Positions 1-13,555 of a stretch of DNA of 64,000 bases are shown piece after piece. Numbering within the stretch: position 1 is the first letter of the stretch; every line of letters begins with the position of its first letter. This DNA is from Patiria miniata (lineage: Eukaryota; Echinodermata; Asteroidea; Valvatida; Asterinidae): assembly GCF_015706575.1 (NCBI RefSeq), contig NW_024037071.1:9103774-9167773 (forward strand), written 5' to 3'. The notes under the pieces are model-generated. The model searched no databases. It was not told the DNA's origin and worked only from the letters and a program-made list of their open reading frames with translations. A program made the translations under genes and the position numbers.

Positions 1-3000
1 TTTGTCTACAATTTCTATTTTAAGTACCTTTTGATCGACATATAGAGAGGCGGTGTTGCATGGCTCTGATAGGCCTTGCTATGGGATTTACTGCACAAAA
101 CGCAAAGGCGGCATTCAGTGACTACATCTTGCATTTTCTCCAAAAGTCTTGGGTCTCAAGACTTGCTTGTTTTTGCATGTTGTAGATCTCTCAGTAGCTT
201 CCCAAACATAGAGTTTGTCTACAATTTCTTATTTAAGGTACTTTGATCGACATATAGAGAGGCGGTGTTGCCATGCTCTGATAGGCCTTGCTATGGGATT
301 TACTGCACAAAACGCAACTGGCGGCATTCAGTGACTACATCTTGCATTTTCTCCAAAAGGTCTCAAGACTTGCTTGTTTTTGCATGTTGTAGATCGACTC
401 AGTAGCTTCCGAACAACATAGAGTTTGTCTACAATTTCCTATTTTAAGGTACCTTTTGATCGACATATAGAGAGGCGGTGTTGCATGTCTCTGACAGGCC
501 TTGCTATGGGATTTACTGCACAAAACGCACTGCGGCATTCAGTGACTACATCTTGCATTTTCTCCAAAGTCTTGGGTCTCAAGACTTGCTTGTTTTTGCA
601 TGTTGTAGACCTACTCAGTAGCTTCCGACAACATAGAGTTTGTCTACAATTTTCTATTTTAAGGTACCTTTTGATCGACATATAAGAGGCGGTGTTGCAT
701 GTCTCTGACAGGCCTTGCTATGGGATTTACTGCACAAAACGCAACTGGCGGCATTCAGTGACTACATCTTGCATTTTCTCCAAAGTCTTGGGTCTCAAGA
801 CTTGCTTGTTTTTGCATGTGTGACCCCTACTCAGTAGCTTCCGAACAACATAGAGTTTGTCTACAATTTCTTATTTTAAGGTACCTTTTGATCGACATAT
901 AGAAGGCGGTGTTGCATGTCTCTGACAGGCCTTGCTATGGATTTACTGCACAAACGCACCGCGGCATTCAGTGACTACATCTTGCGATTTCTCCAAAAGT
1001 CTTGGTCTCAAGACTTGCTTGTTTTTGCATGTTGTAGACCTACTCAGTAGCTTCCGAACACATAGAAGTTTGTCTACAATTTCCTATTTTAAGGTACCTT
1101 TTGATCGACATATAAGAGGCGATGTTTGCATGTCTCTGACAGGCCTTGCTATGGGATTTACTGCACAAAACGCAACTGGCGGCATTCAGTGACTACATCT
1201 GCATTTTCTCCAAAAGTCTTGGGTCTCAAGACTTGCTTGTTTTTGCATGTTGTAGACCTACTCAGTAGCTTCCGAACAACATAGAGTTTGTCTACAATTT
1301 CCTATTTTAAGGTACCTTTTGATCGACATATAGAGAGGCGGTGTTGCACGTCTCTGACAGGCCTTGCTATGGGATTTACTGCACAAAAACGCAACTGGCG
1401 GCATTCAGTGACTACATCTTGCATTTTCTCCAAAAGTCTTGGGTCTCAAGACTTGCTTGTTTTTGCATGTTGTAGACCTACTCAGTAGCTTCCCACAACA
1501 TAGAGTTTGTCTACAATTTCCTATTTTAAGGTACCTTTTGATCGACATATAGAGAGGCGGTGTTGCATGTCTCTGACAGGCCTTGCTATGGGATTTACTG
1601 CACAAAACGCAACTGGCGGCATTCAGTGACTACATCTTGCATTTCTCTCCAAAGTCTTGGGTCTCAAGACTTGCTTGTTTTTGCATGTTGTAGACCTACT
1701 CAGTAGCTTCCAACAACATAAAGTTTGTCTACAATTTCCTATTTTAAGGTACCTTTTGATCGACATATAGAGAGGCGATGTTGCATGTCTCTGACAGCCT
1801 TGCTATGGGATTTACTGCACAAACGCAACTGGCGGCATTCAGTGACTACATCTTGCATTTTCTCCAAAAGTCTTTGGGTCTCAAGACTTGCTTGTTTTTG
1901 CATGTTGTAGACCTACTCAGTAGCTTCGAACAACATAGAGTTTGTCTACAATTTCCTATTTTAAGGTACCTTTTGATCGACATATAGAGAGGCGGTGTTG
2001 CATGTCTCTGACAGGCCTTGCTATGGGATTTACTGCACAAAACGCAACTGGCGGCATTCAGTGACTACATCTTGCATTTTCTCCAAAAGTCTTGGGTCTC
2101 AAGACTTGCTTGTTTTTGCATGTTGTAGAACCTACTCAGTAGCTTCCGAACAACATAGAGTTTTCTACAATTTCCTATTTTAAGGTACCTTTTGATCGAC
2201 ATATAGAGAGGCGGTGTTGCAAGTCTCTGACAGGCCTTGCTATGGGATTTACTGCACAAACGCAACTGGCGGCATTCAGTGACTACATCTTGCATTTTCT
2301 CCAAAAGTCTTGGGTCTCAAGACTTGCTTGTTTTTGCATGTTGTAGACCCACTCAGTAGCTTCCGAACAACATAGAGTTTGTCTACAATTTCCTATTTTA
2401 AGGTACCTTTTGATCGCATATAGAGAGGCGGTGTTGCATCTCTGACAGGCCTTGCTATGGGATTTACTGCACAAAACGCAACTGGCGGCATTCAGTGACT
2501 ACATCTTGCATTTTCTCCAAAAGTCTTGGGTCTCAAGACTTGCTTGTTTTTGCATGTTGTAGACCTACTCAGTAGCTTCCCAACAACATAGAGTTTGTCT
2601 ACAATTTCCTATTTTAAGGTACCTTTTGATCGACATATAGAGAGGCGGTGTTGCAAGTCTCTGACAGGCCTTGCTATGGGATTTACTGCACAAAACGCAA
2701 CGGGCGGCATTCAGTGACTACATCTTGCATTTTCTCCAAAAGTCTTGGGTCTCAAGACTTGCTTGTTTTTGCATGTTGTAGACCTACACAGTAGCTTCCG
2801 AACACATAGAGTTTGTCTACAATTTCCTATTTTAAGGTACCTTTTGATCGACATATAGAGAGGCGATGTTGCATGGCTCTGACAGGCCTTGCTATGGGAT
2901 TTACTGCACAAAACGCAACTGGCGGCATTCAGTGACTACATCTTGCATATTCTCCAAAAGTTTGGGTCTCAAGACTTGCTTGTTTTTGCATGTTGTAGAC

Positions 3001-6000
3001 CTACTCAGTAGCTTCCGAACAACATAGAGGTTGTCTACAATTTCCTATTTTAAGGTACCTTTTGATCGACATATAGAGAGGCGGTGTTGCAAGTCTCTGA
3101 CAGGCCTTGCTATGGGATTTACTGCACATAACGCAACTGGCGGCATTCAGTGACTACATCTTACATTTTCTCCAAAAGTCTTGGGTTTCAAGACTTGCTT
3201 GTTATTGCATGTTGTTAACCCACTCAGTAGCTTCCGAACAACATAGAGTTTGTCTACAAATTCCTATTTTAAGGTACCTTTTGATTGACATATAGAGAGG
3301 CGGTGTTGCAAGTCTCTGACAGGCCTTGCTATGGGATTTACTGCACAGAACGCAACTTGCGGCATTCAGTGACTACATCTTGCATTTTCTCCAAAAGTCT
3401 TGGGTTTCAAGACTTGCTTGTTTTTGCATGTTGTAGACCTACTCAGTAGCTTACCAACAACATTAAGTTTATCTACAATTTCCTATTTTAAGGTACCTTT
3501 TGATTGACATATAGAGAGGCGGTGTTGCAAGTCTCTGACAGGCCTTGCTATGGGATTTACTGCACAGAACGCAACGGGCGGCATTCAGTGACTACATCTT
3601 ACATTTTCTCCAAAAGTCTTGGGTCTCAAGACTTGCTTGTTTTTGCATGTTGTAGACCTACACGGTAGCTTCCGAACAACATAGAGTTTGTCTACAATTT
3701 CCTATTTTAAGGTACCTTTTGATCGACATATAGAGAGGCGATGTTGCATGGCTCTGATAGGCCTTGCTATGGGATTTACTGCACAAAACGCAACGGGCGG
3801 CATTCAGTGACTACATCTTACATTATCTCCAAAAGTCTTGGGTCTCAAGACTTGCTTGTTTTTGCATGTTGTAGACCTACTTAGTAGCTTCCCAACAACA
3901 TAGAGTTTGTCTACAATTTCCTATTGTAAGGTGCCTTTTGATCGACATATAGAGAGGCGGTGTTGCATGGCTCTGATAGGCCTTGCTATTGGATTTACTG
4001 CACAAAACGCAACCGACGGCATTCAGTGACTACATCTTGCGATTTCTCCAAAAGTCTTGAATCTAAGACTTGCTTGTTGTTGCACGTTGTAGACCTACTC
4101 AGTAGCTTTCGAACAACATAGAGTTTGTCTACAATTCCCTATTTTAAGGTTCTTTTTGATCGACATATAGAGAGGCGTGTTGTAAGTCTCTGACAGGCCT
4201 TGCTATGGGATTTACTGCACAAAACGCAACTGGCGTCATTCAGTGACTACATCTTGCATTTTCTCCAAAAGTCTTGGATCTCAAGACCTGCTTGTTTTTG
4301 CATGTTGTAGACCTACTCAGAAGCTTCCGAACAACATAAGGTTTGTGTACAATTTCCTATTTTAAGGTACCTTTTGATCGACATATAGAGAGGCGATGTT
4401 GCATGGCTCTGACAGGCCTTGCTATGGGATTTACTGCACAAAACGCAACTGCCGGCATTCAGTGACTACATCTTGCATTTTCTCCAAAAGTCTTGGTTCT
4501 CAAGACTTGCTTGTTTTTGCATGTTGTAGACCTACTAAGTAGCTTTCGAACAACATAGAGTTTGTTTACAATTTCCTATTTTAAGGTACCTTTTGATCGA
4601 CATGTAGAGAGGCGGTGTTGCAAGTCTCTGACTGACCTTGCTATGGGATTTACTGCCGAAAACGCAACTGGCGGCATTCAGTGACTACATCTTGCATTTT
4701 CTCCAAAAGTCATGGGTCTCAAAACTTGCTTGTTTTTGCATGTCGTAGACCTACTCAGTAGCTTCCCAACAACAAAAAGTTTGTCTACAATTTCCTATTT
4801 TAAGGTACCTTTTGATCGACATATAGAGAGGCGGTGTTGCATGGCTCTGATAGGCCTTGCTATTGGATTTACTGCACAAAACGCAACTGGCGGCATTCAG
4901 TGACTTCATCTTGCGATTTCTCCAAAAGTCTTGGGATTCAAGACTTGCTTGTTTTTGCACGTTGTAGACCTACTAAGTAGCTTCCGAGCAATATAGAGTT
5001 TGTCTATCATTTATTTTTTTTAAGGTACCTTTTGATCGACATATAGAGAGGCGGTGTTGCATGTCTCAGATAGGCCTTGCTATGGGATTTACTGCACAAA
5101 ACGCAGCTATCTGCCTTCACTGAATACATCTTGCATTTTTTCCAAAAGTCTAGAGTTTTAAGACTTGCTTGTTTTTGCATGTTGTAGACCTACTCAGTAT
5201 CTTCCGAACAACATAGAGTTTGTCTACAAATTCCTAATTTAAGGTACCTTTTGATCGACATATAGAGAGGCGATGTTGCATGGCTCTGATAGGCCTTGCT
5301 ATGGGATTTACTGCACAAAACGCAACGGGCGGCATTCAGTGACTACATCTTACATTATCTCCAAAAGTCTTGGGTCTCAAGACTTGCTTGTTTTTGCATG
5401 TTGTAGACCTACTTAGTAGCTTCCCAACAACATAGAGTTTGTCTACAATTTCCTATTGTAAGGTGCCTTTTGATCGACATATAGAGAGGCGGTGTTGCAT
5501 GGCTCTGATAGGCCTTGCTATTGGATTTACTGCACAAAACGCAACCGACGGCATTCAGTGACTACATCTTGCGATTTCTCCAAAAGTCTTGAATCTAAAG
5601 ACTTGCTTGTTGTTGCACGTTGTAGACCTACTCAGTAGCTTTCGAACAACATAGAGTTTGTCTACAATTCCCTATTTTAAGGTTCTTTTTGATCGACATA
5701 TAGAGAGGCGGTGTTGTAAGTCTCTGACAGGCCTTGCTATGGGATTTACTGCACAAAACGCAACTGGCGTCATTCAGTGACTACATCTTGCATTTTCTCC
5801 AAAAGTCTTGGATCTCAAGACCTGCTTGTTTTTGCATGTTGTAGACCTACTCAGAAGCTTCCGAACAACATAAAGTTTGTGTACAATTTCCTATTTTAAG
5901 GTACCTTTTGATCGACATATAGAGAGGCGATGTTGCATGGCTCTGACAGGCCTTGCTATGGGATTTACTGCACAAAACGCAACTGCCGGCATTCAGTGAC

Positions 6001-9000
6001 TACATCTTGCATTTTCTCCAAAAGTCTTGGTTCTCAAGACTTGCTTGTTTTTGCATGTTGTAGACCTACTCAGTAGCTTTCGAACAACATAGAGTTTGTT
6101 TACAATTTCCTATTTTAAGGTACCTTTTGATCGACATGTAGAGAGGCGGTGTTGCAAGTCTCTGACTGACCTTGCTATGGGATTTACTGCCGAAAACGCA
6201 ACTGGCGGCATTCAGTGACTACATCTTGCATTTTCTCCAAAAGTCATGGGTCTCAAAACTTGCTTGCTTTTGCATGTCGTAGACCTACTCAGTAGCTTCC
6301 CAACAACAAAAAGTTTGTCTACAATTTCCTATTTTAAGGTACCTTTTGATCGACATATAGAGAGGCGGTGTTGCATGGCTCTGATAGGCCTTGCTATTGG
6401 ATTTACTGCACAAAACGCAACTGGCGGCATTCAGTGACTTCATCTTGCGATTTCTCCAAAAGTCTTGGGATTCAAGACTTGCTTGTTTTTGCACGTTGTA
6501 GACCTACTAAGTAGCTTCCGAGCAATATAGAGTTTGTCTATCATTTATTTTTTTTAAGGTACCTTTTGATCGACATATAGAGAGGCGGTGTTGCATGTCT
6601 CAGATAGGCCTTGCTATGGGATTTACTGCACAAAACGCAGCTATCTGCCTTCACTGAATACATCTTGCATTTTTTCCAAAAGTCTAGAGTTTTAAGACTT
6701 GCTTGTTTTTGCATGTTGTAGACCTACTCAGTATCTTCCGAACAACATAGAGTTTGTCTACAAATTCCTAATTTAAGGTACCTTTTGATCGACATATAGA
6801 GAGGCGATGTTGCATGGCTCTGATAGGCCTTGCTATGGGATTTACTGCACAAAACGCAACGGGCGGCATTCAGTGACTACATCTTACATTATCTCCAAAA
6901 GTCTTGGGTCTCAAGACTTGCTTGTTTTTGCATGTTGTAGACCTACTTAGTAGCTTCCCAACAACATAGAGTTTGTCTACAATTTCCTATTGTAAGGTGC
7001 CTTTTGATCGACATATAGAGAGGCGGTGTTGCATGGCTCTGATAGGCCTTGCTATTGGATTTACTGCACAAAACGCAACCGACGGCATTCAGTGACTACA
7101 TCTTGCGATTTCTCCAAAAGTCTTGAATCTAAAGACTTGCTTGTTGTTGCACGTTGTAGACCTACTCAGTAGCTTTCGAACAACATAGAGTTTGTCTACA
7201 ATTCCCTATTTTAAGGTTCTTTTTGATCGACATATAGAGAGGCGGTGTTGTAAGTCTCTGACAGGCCTTGCTATGGGATTTACTGCACAAAACGCAACTG
7301 GCGTCATTCAGTGACTACATCTTGCATTTTCTCCAAAAGTCTTGGATCTCAAGACCTGCTTGTTTTTGCATGTTGTAGACCTACTCAGAAGCTTCCGAAC
7401 AACATAAAGTTTGTGTACAATTTCCTATTTTAAGGTACCTTTTGATCGACATATAGAGAGGCGATGTTGCATGGCTCTGACAGGCCTTGCTATGGGATTT
7501 ACTGCACAAAACGCAACTGCCGGCATTCAGTGACTACATCTTGCATTTTCTCCAAAAGTCTTGGTTCTCAAGACTTGCTTGTTTTTGCATGTTGTAGACC
7601 TACTCAGTAGCTTTCGAACAACATAGAGTTTGTTTACAATTTCCTATTTTAAGGTACCTTTTGATCGACATGTAGAGAGGCGGTGTTGCAAGTCTCTGAC
7701 TGACCTTGCTATGGGATTTACTGCCGAAAACGCAACTGGCGGCATTCAGTGACTACATCTTGCATTTTCTCCAAAAGTCATGGGTCTCAAAACTTGCTTG
7801 TTTTTGCATGTCGTAGACCTACTCAGTAGCTTCCCAACAACAAAAAGTTTGTCTACAATTTCCTATTTTAAGGTACCTTTTGATCGACATATAGAGAGGC
7901 GGTGTTGCATGGCTCTGATAGGCCTTGCTATTGGATTTACTGCACAAAACGCAACTGGCGGCATTCAGTGACTTCATCTTGCGATTTCTCCAAAAGTCTT
8001 GGGATTCAAGACTTGCTTGTTTTTGCACGTTGTAGACCTACTAAGTAGCTTCCGAGCAATATAGAGTTTGTCTATCATTTATTTTTTTTAAGGTACCTTT
8101 TGATCGACATATAGAGAGGCGGTGTTGCATGTCTCAGATAGGCCTTGCTATGGGATTTACTGCACAAAACGCAGCTATCTGCCTTCACTGAATACATCTT
8201 GCATTTTTCCAAAAGTCTAGAGTTTTAAGACTTGCTTGTTTTTGCATGTTGTAGACCTACTCAGTATCTTCCGAACAACATAGAGTTTGTCTACAAATTC
8301 CTAATTTAAGGTACCTTTTGATCGACATATAGAGAGGCGATGTTGCATGGCTCTGATAGGCCTTGCTATGGGATTTACTGCACAAAACGCAACGGGCGGC
8401 ATTCAGTGACTACATCTTACATTATCTCCAAAAGTCTTGGGTCTCAAGACTTGCTTGTTTTTGCATGTTGTAGACCTACTTAGTAGCTTCCCAACAACAT
8501 AGAGTTTGTCTACAATTTCCTATTGTAAGGTGCCTTTTGATCGACATATAGAGAGGCGGTGTTGCATGGCTCTGATAGGCCTTGCTATTGGATTTACTGC
8601 ACAAAACGCAACCGACGGCATTCAGTGACTACATCTTGCGATTTCTCCAAAAGTCTTGAATCTAAAGACTTGCTTGTTGTTGCACGTTGTAGACCTACTC
8701 AGTAGCTTTCGAACAACATAGAGTTTGTCTACAATTCCCTATTTTAAGGTTCTTTTTGATCGACATATAGAGAGGCGGTGTTGTAAGTCTCTGACAGGCC
8801 TTGCTATGGGATTTACTGCACAAAACGCAACTGGCGTCATTCAGTGACTACATCTTGCATTTTCTCCAAAAGTCTTGGATCTCAAGACTGCTTGTTTTTG
8901 CATGTTGTAGACCTACTCAGAAGCTTCCGAACAACATAAAGTTTGTGTACAATTTCCTATTTTAAGGTACCTTTTGATCGACATATAGAGAGGCGATGTT

Positions 9001-12000
9001 GCATGGCTCTGACAGGCCTTGCTATGGGATTTACTGCACAAAACGCAACTGCCGGCATTCAGTGACTACATCTTGCATTTTCTCCAAAAGTCTTGGTTCT
9101 CAAGACTTGCTTGTTTTTGCATGTTGTAGACCTACTCAGTAGCTTTCGAACAACATAGAGTTTGTTTACAATTTCCTATTTTAAGGTACCTTTTGATCGA
9201 CATGTAGAGAGGCGGTGTTACAAGTCTCTGACTGACCTTGCTATGGGATTTACTGCCGAAAACGCAACTGGCGGCATTCAGTGACTACATCTTGCATTTT
9301 CTCCAAAAGTCATGGGTCTCAAAACTTGCTTGTTTTTGCATGTCGTAGACCTACTCAGTAGCTTCCCAACAACAAAAAGTTTGTCTACAATTTCCTATTT
9401 TAAGGTACCTTTTGATCGACATATAGAGAGGCGGTGTTGCATGGCTCTGATAGGCCTTGCTATTGGATTTACTGCACAAAACGCAACTGGCGGCATTCAG
9501 TGACTTCATCTTGCGATTTCTCCAAAAGTCTTGGGATTCAAGACTTGCTTGTTTTTGCACGTTGTAGACCTACTAAGTAGCTTCCGAGCAATATAGAGTT
9601 TGTCTATCATTTATTTTTTTTAAGGTACCTTTTGATCGACATATAGAGAGGCGGTGTTGCATGTCTCAGATAGGCCTTGCTATGGGATTTACTGCACAAA
9701 ACGCAGCTATCTGCCTTCACTGAATACATCTTGCATTTTTTCCAAAAGTCTAGAGTTTTAAGACTTGCTTGTTTTTGCATGTTGTAGACCTACTCAGTAT
9801 CTTCCGAACAACATAGAGTTTGTCTACAAATTCCTAATTTAAGGTACCTTTTGATCGACATATAGAGAGGCGGTGTTGCAAGTCTCTGACAGGCCTTGCT
9901 ATGGGATTTACTGCACAAAACGCAACTGGCGGCATTCAGTGACTACATCTTACATTTTCTCCAAAAGTCTTGGGTCTCAAGACTTGCTTGTTTTTGCATG
10001 TTGTAGACCTACTTAGTAGCTTCCCAACAACATAGAGTTTGTCTACAATTTCCTATTTTAAGGTACCTTTTGATCGACATATAGAGAGGCGGTGTTGGAA
10101 GTCTCTGACAGGCCTTGCTATGGGATTTACTGCACATAACGCAACTGGCGGCATTCAATGACTACATCTTGCATTTTCTCCAAAAGTCTTGGGTCTCAAG
10201 ACTTGCTTGTTTTTGTATGTTGTAGACCTACTCAGTAGCTTCCGAACAACATAGAGTTTGTTTACAATTTCCTATTTAAAGTTACCTTTTGATCGACATA
10301 TAGAGAGGCGATGTTGCATGGCTCTGATAGGCTTTGCTATGGGATTTACTGCACAAAACGCAACTGGCGGCATTCAGTGACTACATCTTGCATTTTCTCC
10401 AAAAGTCTTGGGTCTCAAGACTTGCTTGTTTTTGCATGTTGTAGACCTACTCAGTAGCCTCCCAACAACATAGAGTTTGTCTACAATTTCCTATTTTAAT
10501 GTACCTTTTGATCGACATATAGAGAGGCGGTGTTGCATGACTCTGATAGGCCTTGCTATGGGATTTACTGCACAAAACGCAACTGGCGGCATTCAGTGAC
10601 TACATCTTGCATTTTCTCCAAAAGTCTTGGGTCTCAAGACTTCCTTGTTTTTGCATGTTGTTGATTTACTCAGTAGCTTTCAAACAACATAGAGTTTGTC
10701 TACAATTTCCTATTTTAAGGTACCTTTCGATCGACATATAGAGAGGTAGTGTACCATGGCTCTGACAGGCCTTGCTATGGGATATACTGCACAAAAGGCA
10801 ACTGGCGGCATTCAGTGACTACATGTTGCATTTTCTCCAAAAGTCTTGGGTCTCAAGACTTGCTTGTTGTTGCATGTTGTAAACCCACTCAGTAGCTTCC
10901 GAACAACATAGAGTTTGTCCACAATTTCCTATTTTAAGGTACCTTTTGTTCGACATATAGAGAGGTAGTGTACCATGGCTCCGACAGGCCTTGCTATGGG
11001 ATTTACCAAACAAAACGCAACTTGCGGCATTCAGTGACTACATCTTGCATTTTCTGCAAAAGTCTAGGGTTTAAAGACTTGCTTGTTTTTGCATGTTGTC
11101 AACCCACTCAGTAGCTTCCCAACAACATAGAGTTTGTCTACAATTTCCTATTTTAAGGTACCTTTTGATCGACATATAGAGAGGCGGTGTTGCATGGCTC
11201 TGATAGGCCTTGCTATGGGATATACTGCACAAAACGCAACTGGCGGCATTCAGTGACTACATCTTGCATTTTCTCCAAAAGTCTTGGGTCTCAAGACTTG
11301 CTTGTTTTTGCATGTTGTAGACCTACTCAGTAGCTTCCGAACAACATAGAGTTTGTCTACAATTTCCTATTTTAAGGTACCTTTTGATCGCCATATAGAG
11401 AGGCGGTGTTGCATGTCTCTGACAGGCCTTGCTATGGGATTTACTGCACAAAACGCAACTGGCGGCATTCAGTGACTACATCTTGCATTTTCTCCAAAAG
11501 TCTCAAGACTTGCTTGTTTTTGCATGTTGTTAACCCACTCAGTAGCTTCCGAACAACATAGAGTTTGTCTACAATTTCCTATTTTAAGGTACCTTTCGAT
11601 CGACATATAGAGAGGTAGTGTACCATGGCTCTGACAGGCCTTGCTATGGGATTTACCGAACAAAACGCAACTTGCGGCATTCAGTGACTACATCTTGCAT
11701 TTTCTCCAAAAGTCTAGGGTTTCAAGACTTGCTTGTTTTTGCATGTTGTCAACCCACTCAGTAGCTTCCGAACAACATAGAGTTTGTCTACAATTTCTTA
11801 TTTTAAGGTACCTTTTGATCGACATATAGAGAGGCGGTGTTGCATGTCTCTGACAGGCCTTGCTATGGGATTTACTGCACAAAACGCAACTAGCGGCATT
11901 CATTGACTACATCTTGCATTTTCTCCAAAAGTCTTGGGTCTCAAGACTCGCTTGTTGATGCATGTTGTAGACCTACTCAGTATCTTCCGAACAACATAGA

Positions 12001-12330
12001 GTTGGTCTACAATTTCCTATTTTAAGTTACCTGTTGATCGACATATAGAGAGGTGGTTTTGCATGGCTCTGAAAGGCTTTGCTATGGGATTTACTGCACA
12101 AAACTCAACTAGCGGCATTCAGTGACTACATGTTGCATTTTCTCCAAAAGTCTTGGTTCTCAAGACTTGCTTGTTTTTGCATGTTGTAAACCTACTCAGT
12201 AGCTTCCGAGCAACATAGAGTTTGTCTACAATTTCTTTTTGATCGACATATAGAGAGGCCGTGTTTCATGGCTTTGACAGGCCTTACTATGGGACTTTCT
12301 GCACAAAATTAAACTAGGGGGAGATGTGAT
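1..12330. repeat. Tandem satellite array, ~219-bp monomer
   Basis: About 56 head-to-tail copies of one monomer run from the first base to about 12,330; the window opens inside a monomer, so the array continues to the left. Landmarks repeated in nearly every copy are TTTGTCTACAATTTCCTATT, the KpnI site GGTACC, GATCGACATATAGAGAGGCG, GGCCTTGCTATGGGATTTAC and GGCATTCAGTGACTACATC. Each monomer carries an 8-bp stem, AAGTCTTG / CAAGACTT, around a 5-base loop. Short ORFs recur only because the monomer recurs, and indels break their frames, so I see no coding function. Monomers are most uniform at 3.7-9.9 kb and most worn at the right edge. Confidence 0.97.
3741..9872. repeat. Higher-order repeat block, 4 x 7 monomers
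   Basis: Inside the satellite, seven distinguishable monomer variants form a unit repeated four times: 3,741-5,272, 5,273-6,806, 6,807-8,339 and 8,340-9,872 (1,532, 1,534, 1,533 and 1,533 bp). Diagnostic variants recur in fixed order: ACATTATCTCC, then GAATCTAAAGAC with TTGTTGTTGCACG, then GGTTCTTTTTGATC, then GCCGGCATT, then CTGACTGACC with CTGCCGAAAAC, then CTTCATCTTGCG, then GCAGCTATCTGCC. Copies differ by only a few bases (for example a missing base near 4,074 and 4,177, and GTTACAAG at about 9,218). The boundaries are those of shared variants and could shift by some tens of bases. Confidence 0.93.
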
Positions 12331-13040
12331 ATATCTACAATATTCTCCAGAGCTGTAACGTCTGAACACTTGGTTGTTAGGCCAAATAAAAAAATAAGTC
12401 GGTCTCTGGTCAGCGCGCGCGTCGATTTTAAGCATGCGCGTCGATCTTTTTTTTTCCAAAATGTTCTGCGGTAGCTCCAACAGCGCCCTCTATTTCCGCA
12501 TCTCCTCAATTTTTTTAACCAAAGAGCACCAAATGAATGGGAAATTGCACCAAGGCAAATGATCGAAAGCACCAAGGCAAATTATGGAGGCCACCAATGT
12601 ACATGAGGACACCAAAAAAGCAAAATAGTACCCACCTTGTCTGTACAATCCAAGCTGAAGAAAAAAAAAAAAAAAAGGAAAAAAAAAAAAAAAGCCGCGT
12701 GGCCGCGTCTATTCCGGAACTTTGGTCTGACCAGAGACCGAATATTTTTTTTTTTGGCCTTATTGCAACTTGCTGGCCTGCTCATCAGCATTCTAAGCTT
12801 GTATAGTTTGTTTGGAGTATTCCACTTTTAAAGGCATTTCTCGTATCAAGAGCATACCCACGGCGCTGAAAAGCCTTTCAATGGGACTCTCTGTACAATG
12901 AATATAGGCGGTTGAGTTGAATACATCTACATTATTCTCCAAAACAATTGAGTCTGGGAACTTGGGTGTTATTTGAGCTTGTTGGCCCGCTCATCTGCTT
13001 TCTAACAATGCAAAAGTCTGAGAAAAACGGGTTTTTAAGT
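12331..13040. repeat. Worn satellite monomers at array edge
   Basis: After the last clear monomer, the landmarks continue in decayed form: ATTCTCCAGAGC near 12,343, then after the inserted element at 12,380-12,759 the interrupted monomer resumes. The next one reads GCGCTGAAAAGCC, TCAATGGGACTCTCTG, TACATCTACATTATTCTCC in the satellite order. I read this as two old monomers, one split by a transposon. Confidence 0.7.
12380..12759. mobile_element. MITE family A, copy 1 (Harbinger-like TSD)
   Basis: The element begins GGCCAAATAAAAAAAT and ends TTTTTTGGCC. Inverted ends share CGGTCTCTGGTC / GACCAGAGACCG, and the outer bases are flanked by a 3-bp TTA on each side (12,377-12,379 and 12,760-12,762). 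A CG-rich subterminal block (GCGCGCGCGTCG, and GCCGCGTGGCCGCG on the other side) matches copies at 14,322 and 54,289. TWA target duplications are known for PIF/Harbinger transposons; assignment to that superfamily is inference. It has no coding capacity and is inserted into a decayed satellite monomer. Confidence 0.8.
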
Positions 13041-13555
13041 TGGTCACTTTTGAAAATAAAGATTTCGCTTATTTTTAGACCACATGTTGACTAGTAAAGA
13101 AATACTTACATACCTTTTTTGAATAAAAAATAGTGCAGCGGCGTAGCTTTCGATGTCATCGCGACATCTTCATTGAGTGTATTGAATTAACCACTCCGGT
13201 CATGTGACCACTTTTATACGCGCGTTGTTTTTGTGCCACAGAACAACGTGGTAAAGTTGGAATTTGTCTCTTCGTTAAAACTGGTGAATCTTTGCCTCCT
13301 TGATTGTCATGTTTGCATTGATTGAAACTGCTTTGACCACAAAACTTCGCCAAAAGGTTCGTTGCTGTTTACTTAACAGATTTCTCAGGGCAAGACAAGA
13401 ATTTAAAACAAACTATTGATTTTGGCCGCAATGCCACATGCCTCGTCCCAAGGAATAAATGTACATACACGGAAGAAAATTTGCCAATAAATTTGTTTTA
13501 ATTTTGCATGGTATCCAAAAGTACTAGGTGTACAGATTTGGGCGCTGACAACAGT
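13040..13555. other. Intergenic, no gene seen
   Basis: Unique-looking AT-rich sequence between satellite relics. The ORFs here lack splice-consistent context or recognisable domains. I see nothing functional. Confidence 0.5.

Noticed and set aside
335-11903. Dozens of 60-90 codon ORFs in the satellite, some identical every ~1,533 bp
   Set aside because: They recur because the monomer recurs; frames are broken by indels and differ between neighbouring monomers.
1-12330. CRISPR array
   Set aside because: Regular repetition is of a whole ~219-bp unit without unique spacers, in a eukaryotic genome.
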